A stretch of DNA of 64,000 nt, from positions 496,001 through 560,000 of the forward strand of contig NZ_LECZ01000025.1 of NCBI RefSeq assembly GCF_001022965.1, written 5' to 3'. A program made the translations under genes and the position numbers. The notes under the pieces are model-generated. The model made no database searches and was not told where the DNA came from. It saw only the letters and a list, made by a program, of their open reading frames with translations. Below are positions 37,539-46,176 of this stretch, in pieces. Numbering within the stretch: position 1 is the first letter of the stretch; each line of letters begins with the position of its first letter. Source of the DNA: Enterobacter genomosp. O (GTDB taxonomy: Bacteria > Pseudomonadota > Gammaproteobacteria > Enterobacterales > Enterobacteriaceae).

Positions 37539-40247
37539 TTATGCAGCCTTACGGAACCTGCGCGTCAGTCGCTTCTCGATTTCCACGACGAAGAACATCG
37601 CGCCCGCCACCGCCAGAGTGACAAACCAGTAGCGCAGCGGTAGCGCTTCGGTGCCGAACAGCATCTGCATAAACGGCAGGTAGATAATCGCCGCCTGAAG
37701 CAGGAACAGCACGCCCGTCACCAGCCAGATACCTTTGTTTGCCAGCAGGCCGCGGTTCAGGGAGAACCCTTCGGTGTTGCGGCAGTTAATCATGTACACC
37801 CACTGGGCGCAGACCAGCATCTGCAGCAGCACGGTGCGGATGAACTCCGCGCTGTGGCCGCGCGGGGCCAGCCAGGCTTCCAGCGCAAAGGCGGCGATGG
37901 CAATCATGGTGCCGACGAAGGCCACGCGCCAGACGGCGTAGGCGTCCATCACGTGCTGCCCGGTCTGGCGCGGCGGACGGCGCATGATGTTGCGCTCGGC
38001 GGCTTCAAAGGCCAGGCCGAAGGAGAGCGTGGCGGAGGTTGCCATGTTCATCCACAAAATCAGCACCGGCGTCAGCGGAATGATATTTCCCGCCAGCAGC
38101 GCAATCACAATCAGCAGCCCCTGCGCGAGGTTGGTCGGCATGATGAACAGGATGGTCTTCTTCAGGTTGTCGTAAACGCGACGCCCCTCTTTCACCGCGC
38201 TGGCGATGGTGGCGAAGTTATCGTCCGTCAGGACCATGTCCGCCGCCTCTTTGGTCACTTCCGTGCCTTTGATGCCCATCGCGATGCCCACGTCAGCCTG
38301 ACGCAGCGCCGGGGCATCGTTCACGCCGTCACCGGTCATGCCGACGATTTCACCTTTATCCTGCAGCGCTTTCACCAGGCGCAGCTTATGCTCCGGGCTG
38401 GTGCGGGCGAAGATGTCATACTTCACCGCCGCGTCCGCCAGCTCGGCGTCGTCCATCTTCTCCAGCTGGTAGCCGGTCACCGCCTGCTCGCTGTTGGTGA
38501 TCCCCAGCATCTGGCCGATGCTCATCGCCGTCTGCGGGTGATCCCCGGTGATCATCTTCACGCGGATCCCCGCCTGCTGGCAGGCGTTAATTGCGTCAAT
38601 CGCTTCCGGACGCGGCGGATCCATCATCCCGGCGATGCCGAGGAAGATCAGGCCGTGGCTCAGGTCGTCGTGCGTTAATGCCTGCTCGCCGCTGGCCGGC
38701 TTGAACGCCGCCGCGACCATGCGCAGCCCCTGACGCGCATAGCGCTCCATTTCAGCTTCCCAGTACGCGTGGTTAAAGGCTTCCGCGCCGTTACGGGTCT
38801 GCTGCTGCGCGCACAGGGCGAAAATGACGTCCGGCGCGCCGGTGATCAGGATCTGCTCCTCACCGTCAATCTGATAGTGGGTGCTCATGTACTTGTACTG
38901 CGAGTCGAACGGGATCTTATTAACCAGGGTGGTCATAACCGGCTCAAGGCTGGCCTTCGCCGCCAGCACCTTCAGCGCCCCCTCGGTTGGCCCACCGGTG
39001 ATGCCCCACAGACCGCGCTCGTCCTGAATCAGCTGGCTGTCGTTACACAGGTCGATGGTGCGCAGGTACTGCTCCAGCACGGTGCCCGGCTGGATCTGCA
39101 CCGGCTCGTCGCTGCCTTCAAGGTAAATGTTGCCCACCGGCTCGTAGCTGTTGCCGTCCACGCGGTAGCAGGCGTCGGCGGTGATGATGGCCTTAACCGT
39201 CATCTCGTTCATGGTCAGGGTGCCGGTTTTATCCGAGCAAACCACGGTCATCGCGCCAAGGGTTTCAACCGTCGGCAGCTTGCGGATAATCGCCCGCTTG
39301 CGCGCCATCGCCTGCACGCCCAGGGAGAGGATGATGGAGATAATCGCCGGCAGACCTTCCGGTACGGAGGCCACCGCCAGGCTAATCAGGGAGAGCAGCA
39401 GCTCGCCCATCGGGATCTCGCGGAACGCCAGGCTGAAGATAAACAGCGCGGCCATCATGGCGAGGATAATGGCGAAGATCGCTTTGCCGAGCTTATCCAT
39501 CTGCACCAGCAGCGGCGTGCGGTGCTTTTCAATGCCCGCCATCATCTGGTTGATGTGACCGAGTTCCGTATCCTTACCGGTCGCGGTGACCACGCCAACG
39601 CCGCCCCCCGCGCTCACGGTGGTTCCGGAGAAGACCATGTTGGTGCGGTCGCCCAGCGGCAATTCTCCGCTCAGCGGGCCGGTGTGTTTATCCACAACGG
39701 TGGATTCACCGGTCAGAATCGCCTCTTCCACGCGTAAATTATGCGCCTCGATTAAACGCATATCCGCCGGAATACGATCCCCTGCGCGTAATACAATAAT
39801 ATCGCCCGGGACTATTTCAGTTGTGGGTATAGTTTCGTGACTGCCGTTACGAATAACGCGCGCGTCGCTGGAGAGCATATTTCGAATACTCTTCAGGGAT
39901 TTTTCCGCGTTACTTTCCTGAACATGGCCAATTAAGGCATTAATCACCGCCACGCCCAAAATAACCAGCGTATCAACCCAGTGGCCCATTATTGCCGTTA
40001 ATACGGCGGCGGCCAGCAGGACATAAATCAGGACATCATTAAAATGGGCCAAAAAACGCAGCCAGGCGGGTTTACCTTTTTTCTCCGGCAGCGCGTTCGG
40101 CCCCACTTTTTGCAGACGCGCCTGCGCCTCTGCGCGGTCCAGGCCGCTGGCCTGGCTCTGCGCGTGAGCGAGCACCTGCTCTACGGTCTGCTGGTATGCC
40201 AGCCCGCCGGAAGGCGGCACGTTTGGGGATAATTTTTTTTCGGTCAT
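37539..40247 (-). CDS. P-type cation-transporting ATPase, type II
   Basis: A 902-residue ATPase. TGES in the actuator domain is at 179-182, PEGLP in TM4 at 296-300, the phosphorylated Asp in CSDKTGTLT at D339, and TGDGVNDAPALR in the P domain. Membrane segments lie at about 65-110, 255-310 and the C-terminal 200 residues. The DKTGTLT plus VPEGLPA combination places it with type II (Ca2+/PMR1-like or Na+/K+-like) pumps, not with the heavy-metal class. TM5/TM6 read NLAQG and WMNMATSATLSF, unlike true SERCA, so the ion is uncertain. Its length is close to MgtA (898), but the N-terminus differs. Confidence 0.88.
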   Translation of the reverse strand: MTEKKLSPNVPPSGGLAYQQTVEQVLAHAQSQASGLDRAEAQARLQKVGPNALPEKKGKPAWLRFLAHFNDVLIYVLLAAAVLTAIMGHWVDTLVILGVAVINALIGHVQESNAEKSLKSIRNMLSSDARVIRNGSHETIPTTEIVPGDIIVLRAGDRIPADMRLIEAHNLRVEEAILTGESTVVDKHTGPLSGELPLGDRTNMVFSGTTVSAGGGVGVVTATGKDTELGHINQMMAGIEKHRTPLLVQMDKLGKAIFAIILAMMAALFIFSLAFREIPMGELLLSLISLAVASVPEGLPAIISIILSLGVQAMARKRAIIRKLPTVETLGAMTVVCSDKTGTLTMNEMTVKAIITADACYRVDGNSYEPVGNIYLEGSDEPVQIQPGTVLEQYLRTIDLCNDSQLIQDERGLWGITGGPTEGALKVLAAKASLEPVMTTLVNKIPFDSQYKYMSTHYQIDGEEQILITGAPDVIFALCAQQQTRNGAEAFNHAYWEAEMERYARQGLRMVAAAFKPASGEQALTHDDLSHGLIFLGIAGMMDPPRPEAIDAINACQQAGIRVKMITGDHPQTAMSIGQMLGITNSEQAVTGYQLEKMDDAELADAAVKYDIFARTSPEHKLRLVKALQDKGEIVGMTGDGVNDAPALRQADVGIAMGIKGTEVTKEAADMVLTDDNFATIASAVKEGRRVYDNLKKTILFIMPTNLAQGLLIVIALLAGNIIPLTPVLILWMNMATSATLSFGLAFEAAERNIMRRPPRQTGQHVMDAYAVWRVAFVGTMIAIAAFALEAWLAPRGHSAEFIRTVLLQMLVCAQWVYMINCRNTEGFSLNRGLLANKGIWLVTGVLFLLQAAIIYLPFMQMLFGTEALPLRYWFVTLAVAGAMFFVVEIEKRLTRRFRKAA

Positions 40248-40444
40248 CGTATTTTTCCTTCAATATCCGGTGAACAGAAGCCTGAATTCCTTTCGGGCTT
40301 AAATAAATTCATTTTAAAGTCTTGCGGGTAAAATTGATCTACCGCAATATAATGACTTCTCGGTTATTCAAAACTGATTAAAACTATTTCGATGGCCTGA
40401 TTTTTACAAAATATGTCTAAACCAACACTAAACGAGGGGAAACC

Positions 40445-40555
40445 ATGATGGGTATTTATCGCGGGCGTCGACTGGTGTTATACGTTATCGCGGCCATTGT
40501 TATTGCCACGTTAATTGGATATAGCACCTATACGTTTGTAAAATTATTTTCCTGA
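40445..40555 (+). CDS. Putative 36-residue single-pass membrane protein
   Basis: A short ORF coding MMGIYRGRRLVLYVIAAIVI followed by ATLIGYSTYTFVKLFS. A basic N-terminus (RGRR) leads into one membrane helix (about 11-28). A strong GAGGGGA ribosome site lies 4-11 bases upstream. It is divergent from the P-type ATPase gene (about 200 bases away) and 180 bases before ybdJ. Many small enteric membrane proteins of this design modulate pumps or transporters; that role is only a guess here. Not recognised as a known family. Confidence 0.55.
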   Translation: MMGIYRGRRLVLYVIAAIVIATLIGYSTYTFVKLFS

Positions 40556-40736
40556 TACAGACGTTTATTTACATTAGGCGATAATAATCTTATCGCTTCT
40601 GGAGAATTATTCTTTTTCTGTTATTTATTCACAGAATAGCGCGTTCGTTTTATTCAAAAAACGTCCGCCGGGTTGATATTGCTTTACGTTCCGGGATGCC
40701 GGACAATGACATTTTTAACTGACGATTAACATTACG

Positions 40737-40985
40737 ATGAAACACCCGTTAGAATCGCTGCTCACGGCAGGCGGCATTTTATTGCTGGCCCTGCTATCGT
40801 GCCTGCTGCTCCCTGCGCCCTCGCTTGGGCTGGTGCTGGCCCAGAAGCTGGTTCAGACCTTTCATATGGTCGACCTTAACCAGCTCTACACCATTCTGTT
40901 CTGCGTGTGGTTTTTACTGCTCGGGGCGATCGAATTCTTCGTGTTGCGTTTCGTCTGGCGCCGCTGGTTTTCACTGGCGTCGTAA
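40737..40985 (+). CDS. ybdJ: DUF1158 small inner-membrane protein
   Basis: An 82-residue protein with two membrane segments (LLTAGGILLLALLSCLLL and YTILFCVWFLLLGAIEFFVLRFVW). The identification rests on its composition and on the conserved neighbourhood ybdK-ybdJ-ybdF-nfsB known from E. coli. Function unknown. It converges with ramA; a bidirectional hairpin lies between them. Confidence 0.75.
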   Translation: MKHPLESLLTAGGILLLALLSCLLLPAPSLGLVLAQKLVQTFHMVDLNQLYTILFCVWFLLLGAIEFFVLRFVWRRWFSLAS

Positions 40986-40987
40986 GC

Positions 40988-41024
40988 CAAAAAAAGCCGG
41001 GTGGCGGTTGCGCCGACCCGGCTT
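40988..41024 (-). terminator. Terminator between ybdJ and ramA
   Basis: A long hairpin with arms AAGCCGGGT (40994-41002) and ACCCGGCTT (41016-41024) and an inner GGCG/CGCC stem. On the minus strand it is followed by a run of seven T, 11 bases past the ramA stop. It should end the romA-ramA transcript and may also serve ybdJ. Confidence 0.85.
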
Positions 41025-41034
41025 GCGTTTGCGT

Positions 41035-41376
41035 TCAATGCGTCCGACTGTGGTTCTCTTTACGGTACGCGCCTGGCGGCTGGTTGAACGTACGGGTGAA
41101 GATGCGGGTAAACGTCTGCTGCGAGTCAAACCCGTAACGCAGGCAAATCTCATACACGCGCTCGTCCGACTCACGCAGATCGCGCGCCGCCAGCAGCAGC
41201 TTGCGTTCACGGATGTAGCGTCCCAGACTCTCCCCCTTGTACTGCATAAACAACCGCTGCAGGTGCCATTTCGAGTAACCCGCGTGGCGGGCAATCTCTT
41301 CTATACGTAATGGCTGATGCAGGTTGTCGTCGATCCATTCGACGATAGTGTCGATGACTTGAGCGGAAATGGTCAT
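41035..41376 (-). CDS. ramA: AraC/XylS-type global regulator of efflux and resistance
   Basis: A 113-residue activator: MTISAQVIDTIVEWIDDNLH, double HTH, and end GAYRKENHSRTH are as in Klebsiella/Enterobacter RamA. It has the MarA/SoxS architecture with no ligand domain. RamA raises acrAB-tolC and related genes and lowers porins by binding mar-boxes. Its level is set by RamR repression. I take the ATG at 41376 from known RamA; an in-frame extension of 15 codons would run into romA. It lies 32 bases downstream of romA in the same transcript. Confidence 0.97.
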   Translation of the reverse strand: MTISAQVIDTIVEWIDDNLHQPLRIEEIARHAGYSKWHLQRLFMQYKGESLGRYIRERKLLLAARDLRESDERVYEICLRYGFDSQQTFTRIFTRTFNQPPGAYRKENHSRTH

Positions 41377-41408
41377 ACTGCTCTCCCCCTCTGCTTCTTG
41401 CTTAAACA

Positions 41409-42512
41409 TTATTCCCACCACGCGCGAAACGTTTGGGTGGTGTCACTCACCCGGACGGGCTCGCCCAGCTCCGGCGTCAGCAGCCGATAATTTTTGTCCT
41501 TGCTCGCTTTGGCCAGCTGGATCAGCGGGTCGTTCCAGGCGTGTTTCGCCAGCACGAAGCGTCCGTTATGTCCGGGCACCACGGCTTTCGCGCGAAGATC
41601 CGCCGACGCCTGCGCCGTTTCCTCCGGCAGCATGTGGATGTACTTCCAGTCCTGGTCGTACTGGCCGTTTTCCATAATGGCCAGGTCAACCTCGCCAAAC
41701 TGCTCACCGATGGCCTTAAAGTGCGGGCCGTAACCGGAATCGCCGCTGTAGTAAACCTTCTGCTCAGGCGTGACGAACATAAAGCTGCCCCACAGGGTTC
41801 GATCGCGTTTGATACCGCGCCCCGAGAAGTGACGCGCCGGCAGAACATGCACCGTCAGTTCATCGCTGACGCGCACCGACTGGTTCCAGTCGCGCTCGTC
41901 GATAATGTCGGGGTTCATCCCCCAGTAGCGCAGGTGGGATCCCACGCCCAGCGGCGTCACCACTCGCTTCACCTTCGGCAGCAGCGCCCTGATGGTGGCG
42001 TAATCCAGATGATCGTAGTGATCGTGCGAGATAATCAGCAGGTCGATCTCCGGCATGCTTTCAGCGCGCCACGGATACTCGCCGGCGAAGGCTTTATTGA
42101 GGAATGAGAACGGTGCGGCATAGTTGCCGAGCACCGGGTCAATCAGGATGCGTTTGCCCGCAAGCTGCAGATACCACGAGGAGTGGCCGAGCCACACCAG
42201 AGTGTCCTGCTCCAGCGGCAGGCTAGCGAGATCGGTTTTCACCAGCGGCAGCGGCCGGGCCGGACGTGCGTTTTCGGTTTTTTTGGTCAGAAACTCCCAC
42301 GTCGCAACCAGCATATTTTTGTCACCGTTATAGCCCGGCGTCGGCAGCGTATTATGGAATTTCCCCTCGCGGTACTGCGGGGAGGCTTCCACTTCGGTGA
42401 GCTGCTCGCCCTGCGGCGGCTGGCCAAATCCGGCATTCAGAACACAGGGTAAAGTTGCAGCTGAAGCAATAATCATGATTAACACCACGCAGATGAAGAG
42501 AGGTTTTTTCAT
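41409..42512 (-). CDS. romA: RomA, metallo-beta-lactamase-fold protein
   Basis: A 367-residue protein. An N-terminal hydrophobic segment (5-20) acts as signal or anchor. An MBL-fold hydrolase domain follows with the metal motif ISHDHYDHLD (H163, H165, D167, H168) and WLGHSSWYLQLAGKRILIDP, typical of UlaG/NAPE-PLD-like proteins. It was named for an early outer-membrane-porin phenotype in E. cloacae. The sequence argues for a hydrolase, not a porin. It is co-transcribed with ramA from a promoter carrying the RamR operator. Confidence 0.93.
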   Translation of the reverse strand: MKKPLFICVVLIMIIASAATLPCVLNAGFGQPPQGEQLTEVEASPQYREGKFHNTLPTPGYNGDKNMLVATWEFLTKKTENARPARPLPLVKTDLASLPLEQDTLVWLGHSSWYLQLAGKRILIDPVLGNYAAPFSFLNKAFAGEYPWRAESMPEIDLLIISHDHYDHLDYATIRALLPKVKRVVTPLGVGSHLRYWGMNPDIIDERDWNQSVRVSDELTVHVLPARHFSGRGIKRDRTLWGSFMFVTPEQKVYYSGDSGYGPHFKAIGEQFGEVDLAIMENGQYDQDWKYIHMLPEETAQASADLRAKAVVPGHNGRFVLAKHAWNDPLIQLAKASKDKNYRLLTPELGEPVRVSDTTQTFRAWWE

Positions 42513-42566
42513 ATCCTGACCCGAAAACGCGCCCCATCCGATAGTTTGCGCGGGGTAAACTTGATT

Positions 42567-42586
42567 ATGAGTGAGTAAGCACTCAT
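42567..42586. promoter_or_regulatory. RamR operator
   Basis: A perfect inverted repeat ATGAGTG-N6-CACTCAT lies between romA and ramR. It matches the RamR-binding palindrome known from the Salmonella ramA promoter. It lies about 55 bases upstream of romA and 117 bases upstream of ramR, so it can serve both. Confidence 0.9.
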
Positions 42587-42702
42587 TATAGATATGATGA
42601 TAAAGTCGTCAAGACGTTTTCGATCTTTGACATTCCGCGTTGCAGCGTGTCAAAGCACGTGTTTCAATCGGGGTTTTTACAATTGACAGGAGGAAAAATT
42701 TA

Positions 42703-43293
42703 GTGGCACGTCCGAAGAGTGAAGATAAAAAACAGGCCTTACTGGAAGCCGCAACGGTGGCGTTTGCACAGTCAGGTATTGCCGCCTCAACGGCGTTAAT
42801 TGCCCGTAACGCGGGCGTCGCCGAAGGCACCCTGTTTCGCTACTTTGCTACGAAAGACGATCTGCTGAATGCCCTCTACCTGCACCTGAAGCAGGATCTC
42901 TGCCAGGCGATGCTGTCCAACCTGGATCGCAGCCTTACCACGCCGAAAGAGCACACGCGAAACATCTGGAACAGCTACGTTGACTGGGGGATCAAAAACC
43001 CTCTCGCGCACGCCGCGATTCGCCAGCTTGGCGTCAGCGAGAAGATCAACGCCGAGACGGAACAGGCCGTGAAAGAGATGTTCCCCGAGCTGCATGAACT
43101 CTGCCGCCGCTCGGTGCGTCAGGTGTTTATGTCAGATGAATTTAAAACATTCGGCGATGCGCTTTTCTTATCGCTGGCCGAAACCACGATGGAATTTGCT
43201 ACCCGCGATCCTTCCCGCGCCGTTGATTTTAAAGCGCTCGGATTTGATGTGATGTGGCGCGGTCTTGCCTATGAGGACGCCAATGGAGAGTAA
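42703..43293 (+). CDS. ramR: TetR-type repressor of ramA
   Basis: A 196-residue TetR-family repressor starting at GTG 42703 ([17 protein letters not shown] follows). It has a strong AGGAGG site 10 bases upstream. The N-terminal HTH is [20 protein letters not shown]; the helical ligand-binding domain runs to the end. It represses romA-ramA; bile acids and various drugs release it, and loss-of-function mutations give multidrug resistance. The reading frame is complete, with no obvious damaging change. It overlaps the start of ybdF by about 10 bases. Confidence 0.96.
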   Translation: MARPKSEDKKQALLEAATVAFAQSGIAASTALIARNAGVAEGTLFRYFATKDDLLNALYLHLKQDLCQAMLSNLDRSLTTPKEHTRNIWNSYVDWGIKNPLAHAAIRQLGVSEKINAETEQAVKEMFPELHELCRRSVRQVFMSDEFKTFGDALFLSLAETTMEFATRDPSRAVDFKALGFDVMWRGLAYEDANGE

Positions 43294-43651
43294 AGCCTTA
43301 CAGGAGCACGCCATGCGCGTGGCGCTGGAGCTGCCGTTCACCGAACACTGCTGGCCGTTTGGGCCGGAATATGACGTGTTTAAAGTGGGCGGAAAAATTT
43401 TTATGCTGATGGCCACCGTCCACGGACGCCCCCACGTCAGCCTGAAGTCCGATCCGGAAAAATCGCTGTTAAACCAGCAGATTTATCGTGGCGTTGAACC
43501 GGGCTATCACCTGAACAAAAAACACTGGATTTCCCTTTACGGCACTGACGACGTAACGCCGGAACTGGTGACCGACCTTATCAACGACTCATGGAATCTG
43601 GTGGTGGATAAGCTGCCAAAAAAAGACCAGAAGTGGATCCGGCCGGCCTGA
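43284..43651 (+). CDS. ybdF: MmcQ/YjbR family DNA-binding-fold protein
   Basis: About 122 residues beginning [20 protein letters not shown]. The MmcQ/YjbR (CyaY-like) pattern shows in [37 protein letters not shown] and [13 protein letters not shown] prefer the ATG at 43284 over one at 43265, because the family starts at about this point and 43284 overlaps ramR only slightly. E. coli YbdF sits beside nfsB, as here. Biochemical role unknown. Confidence 0.8.
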
Positions 43652-43771
43652 TTGTTCGTCTGAGCCGAACAGAGTAAACGCTCGAATTGCACTTATCTTT
43701 TTCCGCGTCCCGCTGTAATCTGCTCACCTTTCTCGCCCGCACGCGGGCGAATTTCATCACCAGGAGTTGTT

Positions 43772-44425
43772 ATGGATATCATTTCTGTCGCCCTGAAACG
43801 CCACTCCACCAAGGCGTTCGACCCAGCTAAAAAACTGACCGCTGAAGAAGCGGAAAAAATCAAAACCCTGCTGCAGTACAGCCCGTCGAGCACCAACTCC
43901 CAGCCGTGGCACTTTATCGTGGCCAGCACCGAGGAAGGAAAAGCGCGCGTGGCGAAATCTGCCGCGGGCACCTATGTGTTCAACGAACGCAAAATGCTGG
44001 ATGCTTCTCACGTGGTGGTGTTCTGCGCGAAAACCGCGATGGATGACGCCTGGCTGGAGCGCGTCGTGGACCAGGAAGAGGCGGATGGCCGTTTCAACAC
44101 GCCAGAAGCCAAAGCCGCCAACAATAAAGGCCGCCACTTCTTCGCCGACATGCACCGCGTGGATCTGAAAGATGACGATCAGTGGATGGCGAAGCAGGTT
44201 TACCTGAACGTCGGCAATTTCCTGCTGGGCGTTGGCGCACTGGGTCTGGACGCGGTACCGATTGAAGGTTTCGACGCCGCGATCCTCGACGAAGAGTTTG
44301 GCCTGAAAGAGAAAGGCTTCACCAGCCTGGTGGTGGTGCCGGTTGGGCACCACAGCGTGGAAGATTTCAACGCCACGCTGCCGAAATCCCGCCTGCCGCT
44401 GAGCACGATTGTGACCGAGTGCTGA
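43772..44425 (+). CDS. nfsB: Oxygen-insensitive NAD(P)H nitroreductase / dihydropteridine reductase
   Basis: A 217-residue flavoprotein. [17 protein letters not shown] is the FMN-binding N-terminus; [38 protein letters not shown] and [10 protein letters not shown] are further family segments. As I recall it, it is nearly identical to the well-studied E. cloacae nitroreductase. It reduces nitroaromatics and quinones by two-electron steps and activates nitrofurans. A ribosome site CCAGGAG precedes the ATG, and a terminator follows. Confidence 0.97.
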   Translation: MDIISVALKRHSTKAFDPAKKLTAEEAEKIKTLLQYSPSSTNSQPWHFIVASTEEGKARVAKSAAGTYVFNERKMLDASHVVVFCAKTAMDDAWLERVVDQEEADGRFNTPEAKAANNKGRHFFADMHRVDLKDDDQWMAKQVYLNVGNFLLGVGALGLDAVPIEGFDAAILDEEFGLKEKGFTSLVVVPVGHHSVEDFNATLPKSRLPLSTIVTEC

Positions 44426-44433
44426 TCCCTTCT

Positions 44434-44462
44434 GGCACGCTGGGTTCCGGCGTGCCTGTTTT
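44434..44462 (+). terminator. Terminator after nfsB
   Basis: A hairpin with arms GGCACGC (44434-44440) and GCGTGCC (44450-44456), followed by TGTTTT, lies nine bases after the nfsB stop. Confidence 0.75.
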
Positions 44463-44749
44463 CAATAAAGCGTAATCTGCGGATGCTTCACCCCACACAC
44501 CAGCGCGTAGCGCGTTAACGTATCAAGGCTCGCCCGGGTAATATTCGCTTCCATTCTTGATACCGTGGGTGCGCTGACGCCCATCCGCTCCGCCACCTGT
44601 GCGCGCGTCAGACCAGCATGGTCGCGCCATTGCGCCAGCATCTCCCGCAGGCGTTCCTTGCGCTCTTCTGCATCAAAAGAAGCCTGCACCTCAGAATTAT
44701 TTAACAGCTCTGCTCTGAGTTCATCCCAGTCAATAATCTTTTTGCTCAT
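44462..44749 (-). CDS. XRE-family antitoxin (HigA-like)
   Basis: A 95-residue protein. The N-terminal part is acidic; the HTH is at about 45-75 (HAGLTRAQVAERMGVSAPTVSRMEANI). It overlaps the 3' end of a RelE/HigB-type toxin gene by 20 bases and follows it, the toxin-first order of higBA systems. It probably neutralises the toxin and represses the operon from the palindrome at 45105-45125. Since the toxin gene is frameshifted, this antitoxin may now be an orphan. Confidence 0.85.
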   Translation of the reverse strand: MSKKIIDWDELRAELLNNSEVQASFDAEERKERLREMLAQWRDHAGLTRAQVAERMGVSAPTVSRMEANITRASLDTLTRYALVCGVKHPQITLY

Positions 44750-45060
44750 CCAACATCTCCTGTTGTCGTTTCAATGCCAGACGGAGTTCAGCAGAGGGCG
44801 TTTTTTGCGTTTTCTTGATAAATACCCGCAGCAGAAAAATTGTCTTTTCCCGCTGATAAACGTAGATCCCACGAGTGTGGATCAGCCCGACGGTTCTGAT
44901 TTCAAACAAACCATAGGGTAAGGGTTTGCTGTCAGGTTCTCTCAGAGACTGTCGGGTTAGTGCGTAATTTATCATGCTGTCGAATCAGCTTCGCCTGTAC
45001 CCCAGCAGGCAGTGAGAGAATTTCTTCCCTGACCGCCTCATGAACAATAAGTCTGAACAC
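44730..45060 (-). pseudogene. Frameshifted RelE/HigB-type toxin gene
   Basis: From GTG 45060 one frame gives FRLIVHEAVREEILSLPAGV and QAKLIRQHDKLRTNPT, then a stop. The next frame continues LREPDSKPLPYGLFEIRTVG and LIHTRGIYVYQREKTIFLLR to the end at 44730. Together they make a normal phage-Gp49/HigB-like toxin of about 110 residues. The break is one extra base near 44947-44953, where CCGACAGTCTCTGAG would read P-T-A-L-R without one T. The C-terminal piece alone has an ATG at 44975 but lacks the conserved N-terminus. Either a true inactivation or a sequencing error. Confidence 0.75.
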
Positions 45061-45104
45061 GGTTTTTCATCCCTGATGATATTAGCATATAAGGCAATTT
45101 GCAT

Positions 45105-45125
45105 TAAAGGCTAATTTAGCCTTTA
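45105..45125. promoter_or_regulatory. 21-base palindrome, probable toxin-antitoxin operator
   Basis: Ten-base arms TAAAGGCTAA and TTAGCCTTTA flank one central T, a perfect inverted repeat. It lies 45 bases upstream of the toxin GTG start. The half-site GGCTA also occurs in the palindrome before the second toxin-antitoxin pair (53537-53556). Confidence 0.7.
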
Positions 45126-45199
45126 GTGTCTCACCTTACCCGCTTTAAACAGGCAGAACCGGATCCGCGTTGATTCCCTGAAACCGTCTCGCAAAAAAC

Positions 45200-46069
45200 T
45201 TATTTCCCCTGCTCCGCCAGCCACGCCATCGCCCGCTCCCCCGCCTCATCCACCGGCAGATAAACCAGCAGCCGCGACCCGTTTCGCGGCGCGGAGTACC
45301 AGTACATCTGCTGCAGCGTAAAATCCCCCAGCTCGGGATGGGTAAACAGCTTGAGCTGGTTCTCCACGCCGCGCACGTCGTTGCGCTGGTGCCACAGGGT
45401 TTTAAACTCTTCCGACACCGCAAAGAAGCGCGCCAGCTTGGCCTCCCACAGCGGGTCGCCCCGGTGTTCGGCCATCGCCGCCCGGAAGTAAGAGACAAAT
45501 ATCGGCAGCACGTCGTCGCGCCTGCCGAGACGCGCGCGCCACGCGGGGTGGGTGAGAAACAGATAAATACAGTTGCGGTCTTCCGGCGGGATTTCATTGA
45601 AATCGACGCCCATCAGATGCCCGAAGCTGTCGTTCCACGCCACGATGTCGAAGTTCGGTTTCTGGATGCTGGCCGGTTTCGGCATCAGCGTATCCAGCAG
45701 GCGGCGCGTGCCTTCGCTGATACCCTCGCAGCAGACCGCCTGCGGCGCTTCACCCGGCGGCAATCCGGCCAACACAAACAGGTGTCGGGCCTCGGTTGGG
45801 GTGCATTGCAAGGCTTTCGCCACGGCCGCCATCACTGCGCTCGACGGGTTGACGTCCCTGCCCTGCTCAAGCCAGGTATACCAGGTCACGCCCACGTCTG
45901 CGAGCATCGCCACCTCTTCCCGGCGCAGGCCCGGCGTGCGGCGCCGACCGCTGCGCGGCAGGCCAAGACGCTGGGGATCGAGGCTTTCACGCCGCGCGCG
46001 CAAAAAAGCACCCAGCTGTTTTCGGGTGTCGTCCTGACGTGAGGCAACCGGTTCAGACATCAAGGCCAT
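45200..46069 (-). CDS. MmyB-like helix-turn-helix transcriptional regulator
   Basis: A 289-residue regulator. The N-terminal XRE-type HTH (GAFLRARRESLDPQRLGLP..., GLRREEVAMLADVGVTWYTWLEQGRDV) is followed by an MmyB PAS-like ligand domain (about 105-285; DIVAWNDSFGHLMGVDF, YWYSAPRNGSRLLVY). It is divergent from the MFS exporter gene at 46177 and probably controls it. The first ATG (46069) is supported by AGGGGG; ATG 46060 is possible. Confidence 0.88.
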   Translation of the reverse strand: MALMSEPVASRQDDTRKQLGAFLRARRESLDPQRLGLPRSGRRRTPGLRREEVAMLADVGVTWYTWLEQGRDVNPSSAVMAAVAKALQCTPTEARHLFVLAGLPPGEAPQAVCCEGISEGTRRLLDTLMPKPASIQKPNFDIVAWNDSFGHLMGVDFNEIPPEDRNCIYLFLTHPAWRARLGRRDDVLPIFVSYFRAAMAEHRGDPLWEAKLARFFAVSEEFKTLWHQRNDVRGVENQLKLFTHPELGDFTLQQMYWYSAPRNGSRLLVYLPVDEAGERAMAWLAEQGK

Positions 46070-46176
46070 AAATCCCCCTGCATGGTAGTGCCAGTACCAG
46101 TATAAGCAAGAACTGGTACCCGTTTATCAGATGGTTGATGCTACGACCATCTGTTGAATGACGCAATGGAGTTACC

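Noticed and set aside
41409..42512. RomA as an outer-membrane porin
   Set aside because: The sequence has a metallo-beta-lactamase-type HxHxDH site and no beta-barrel pattern, so the historical name was kept only as a symbol.
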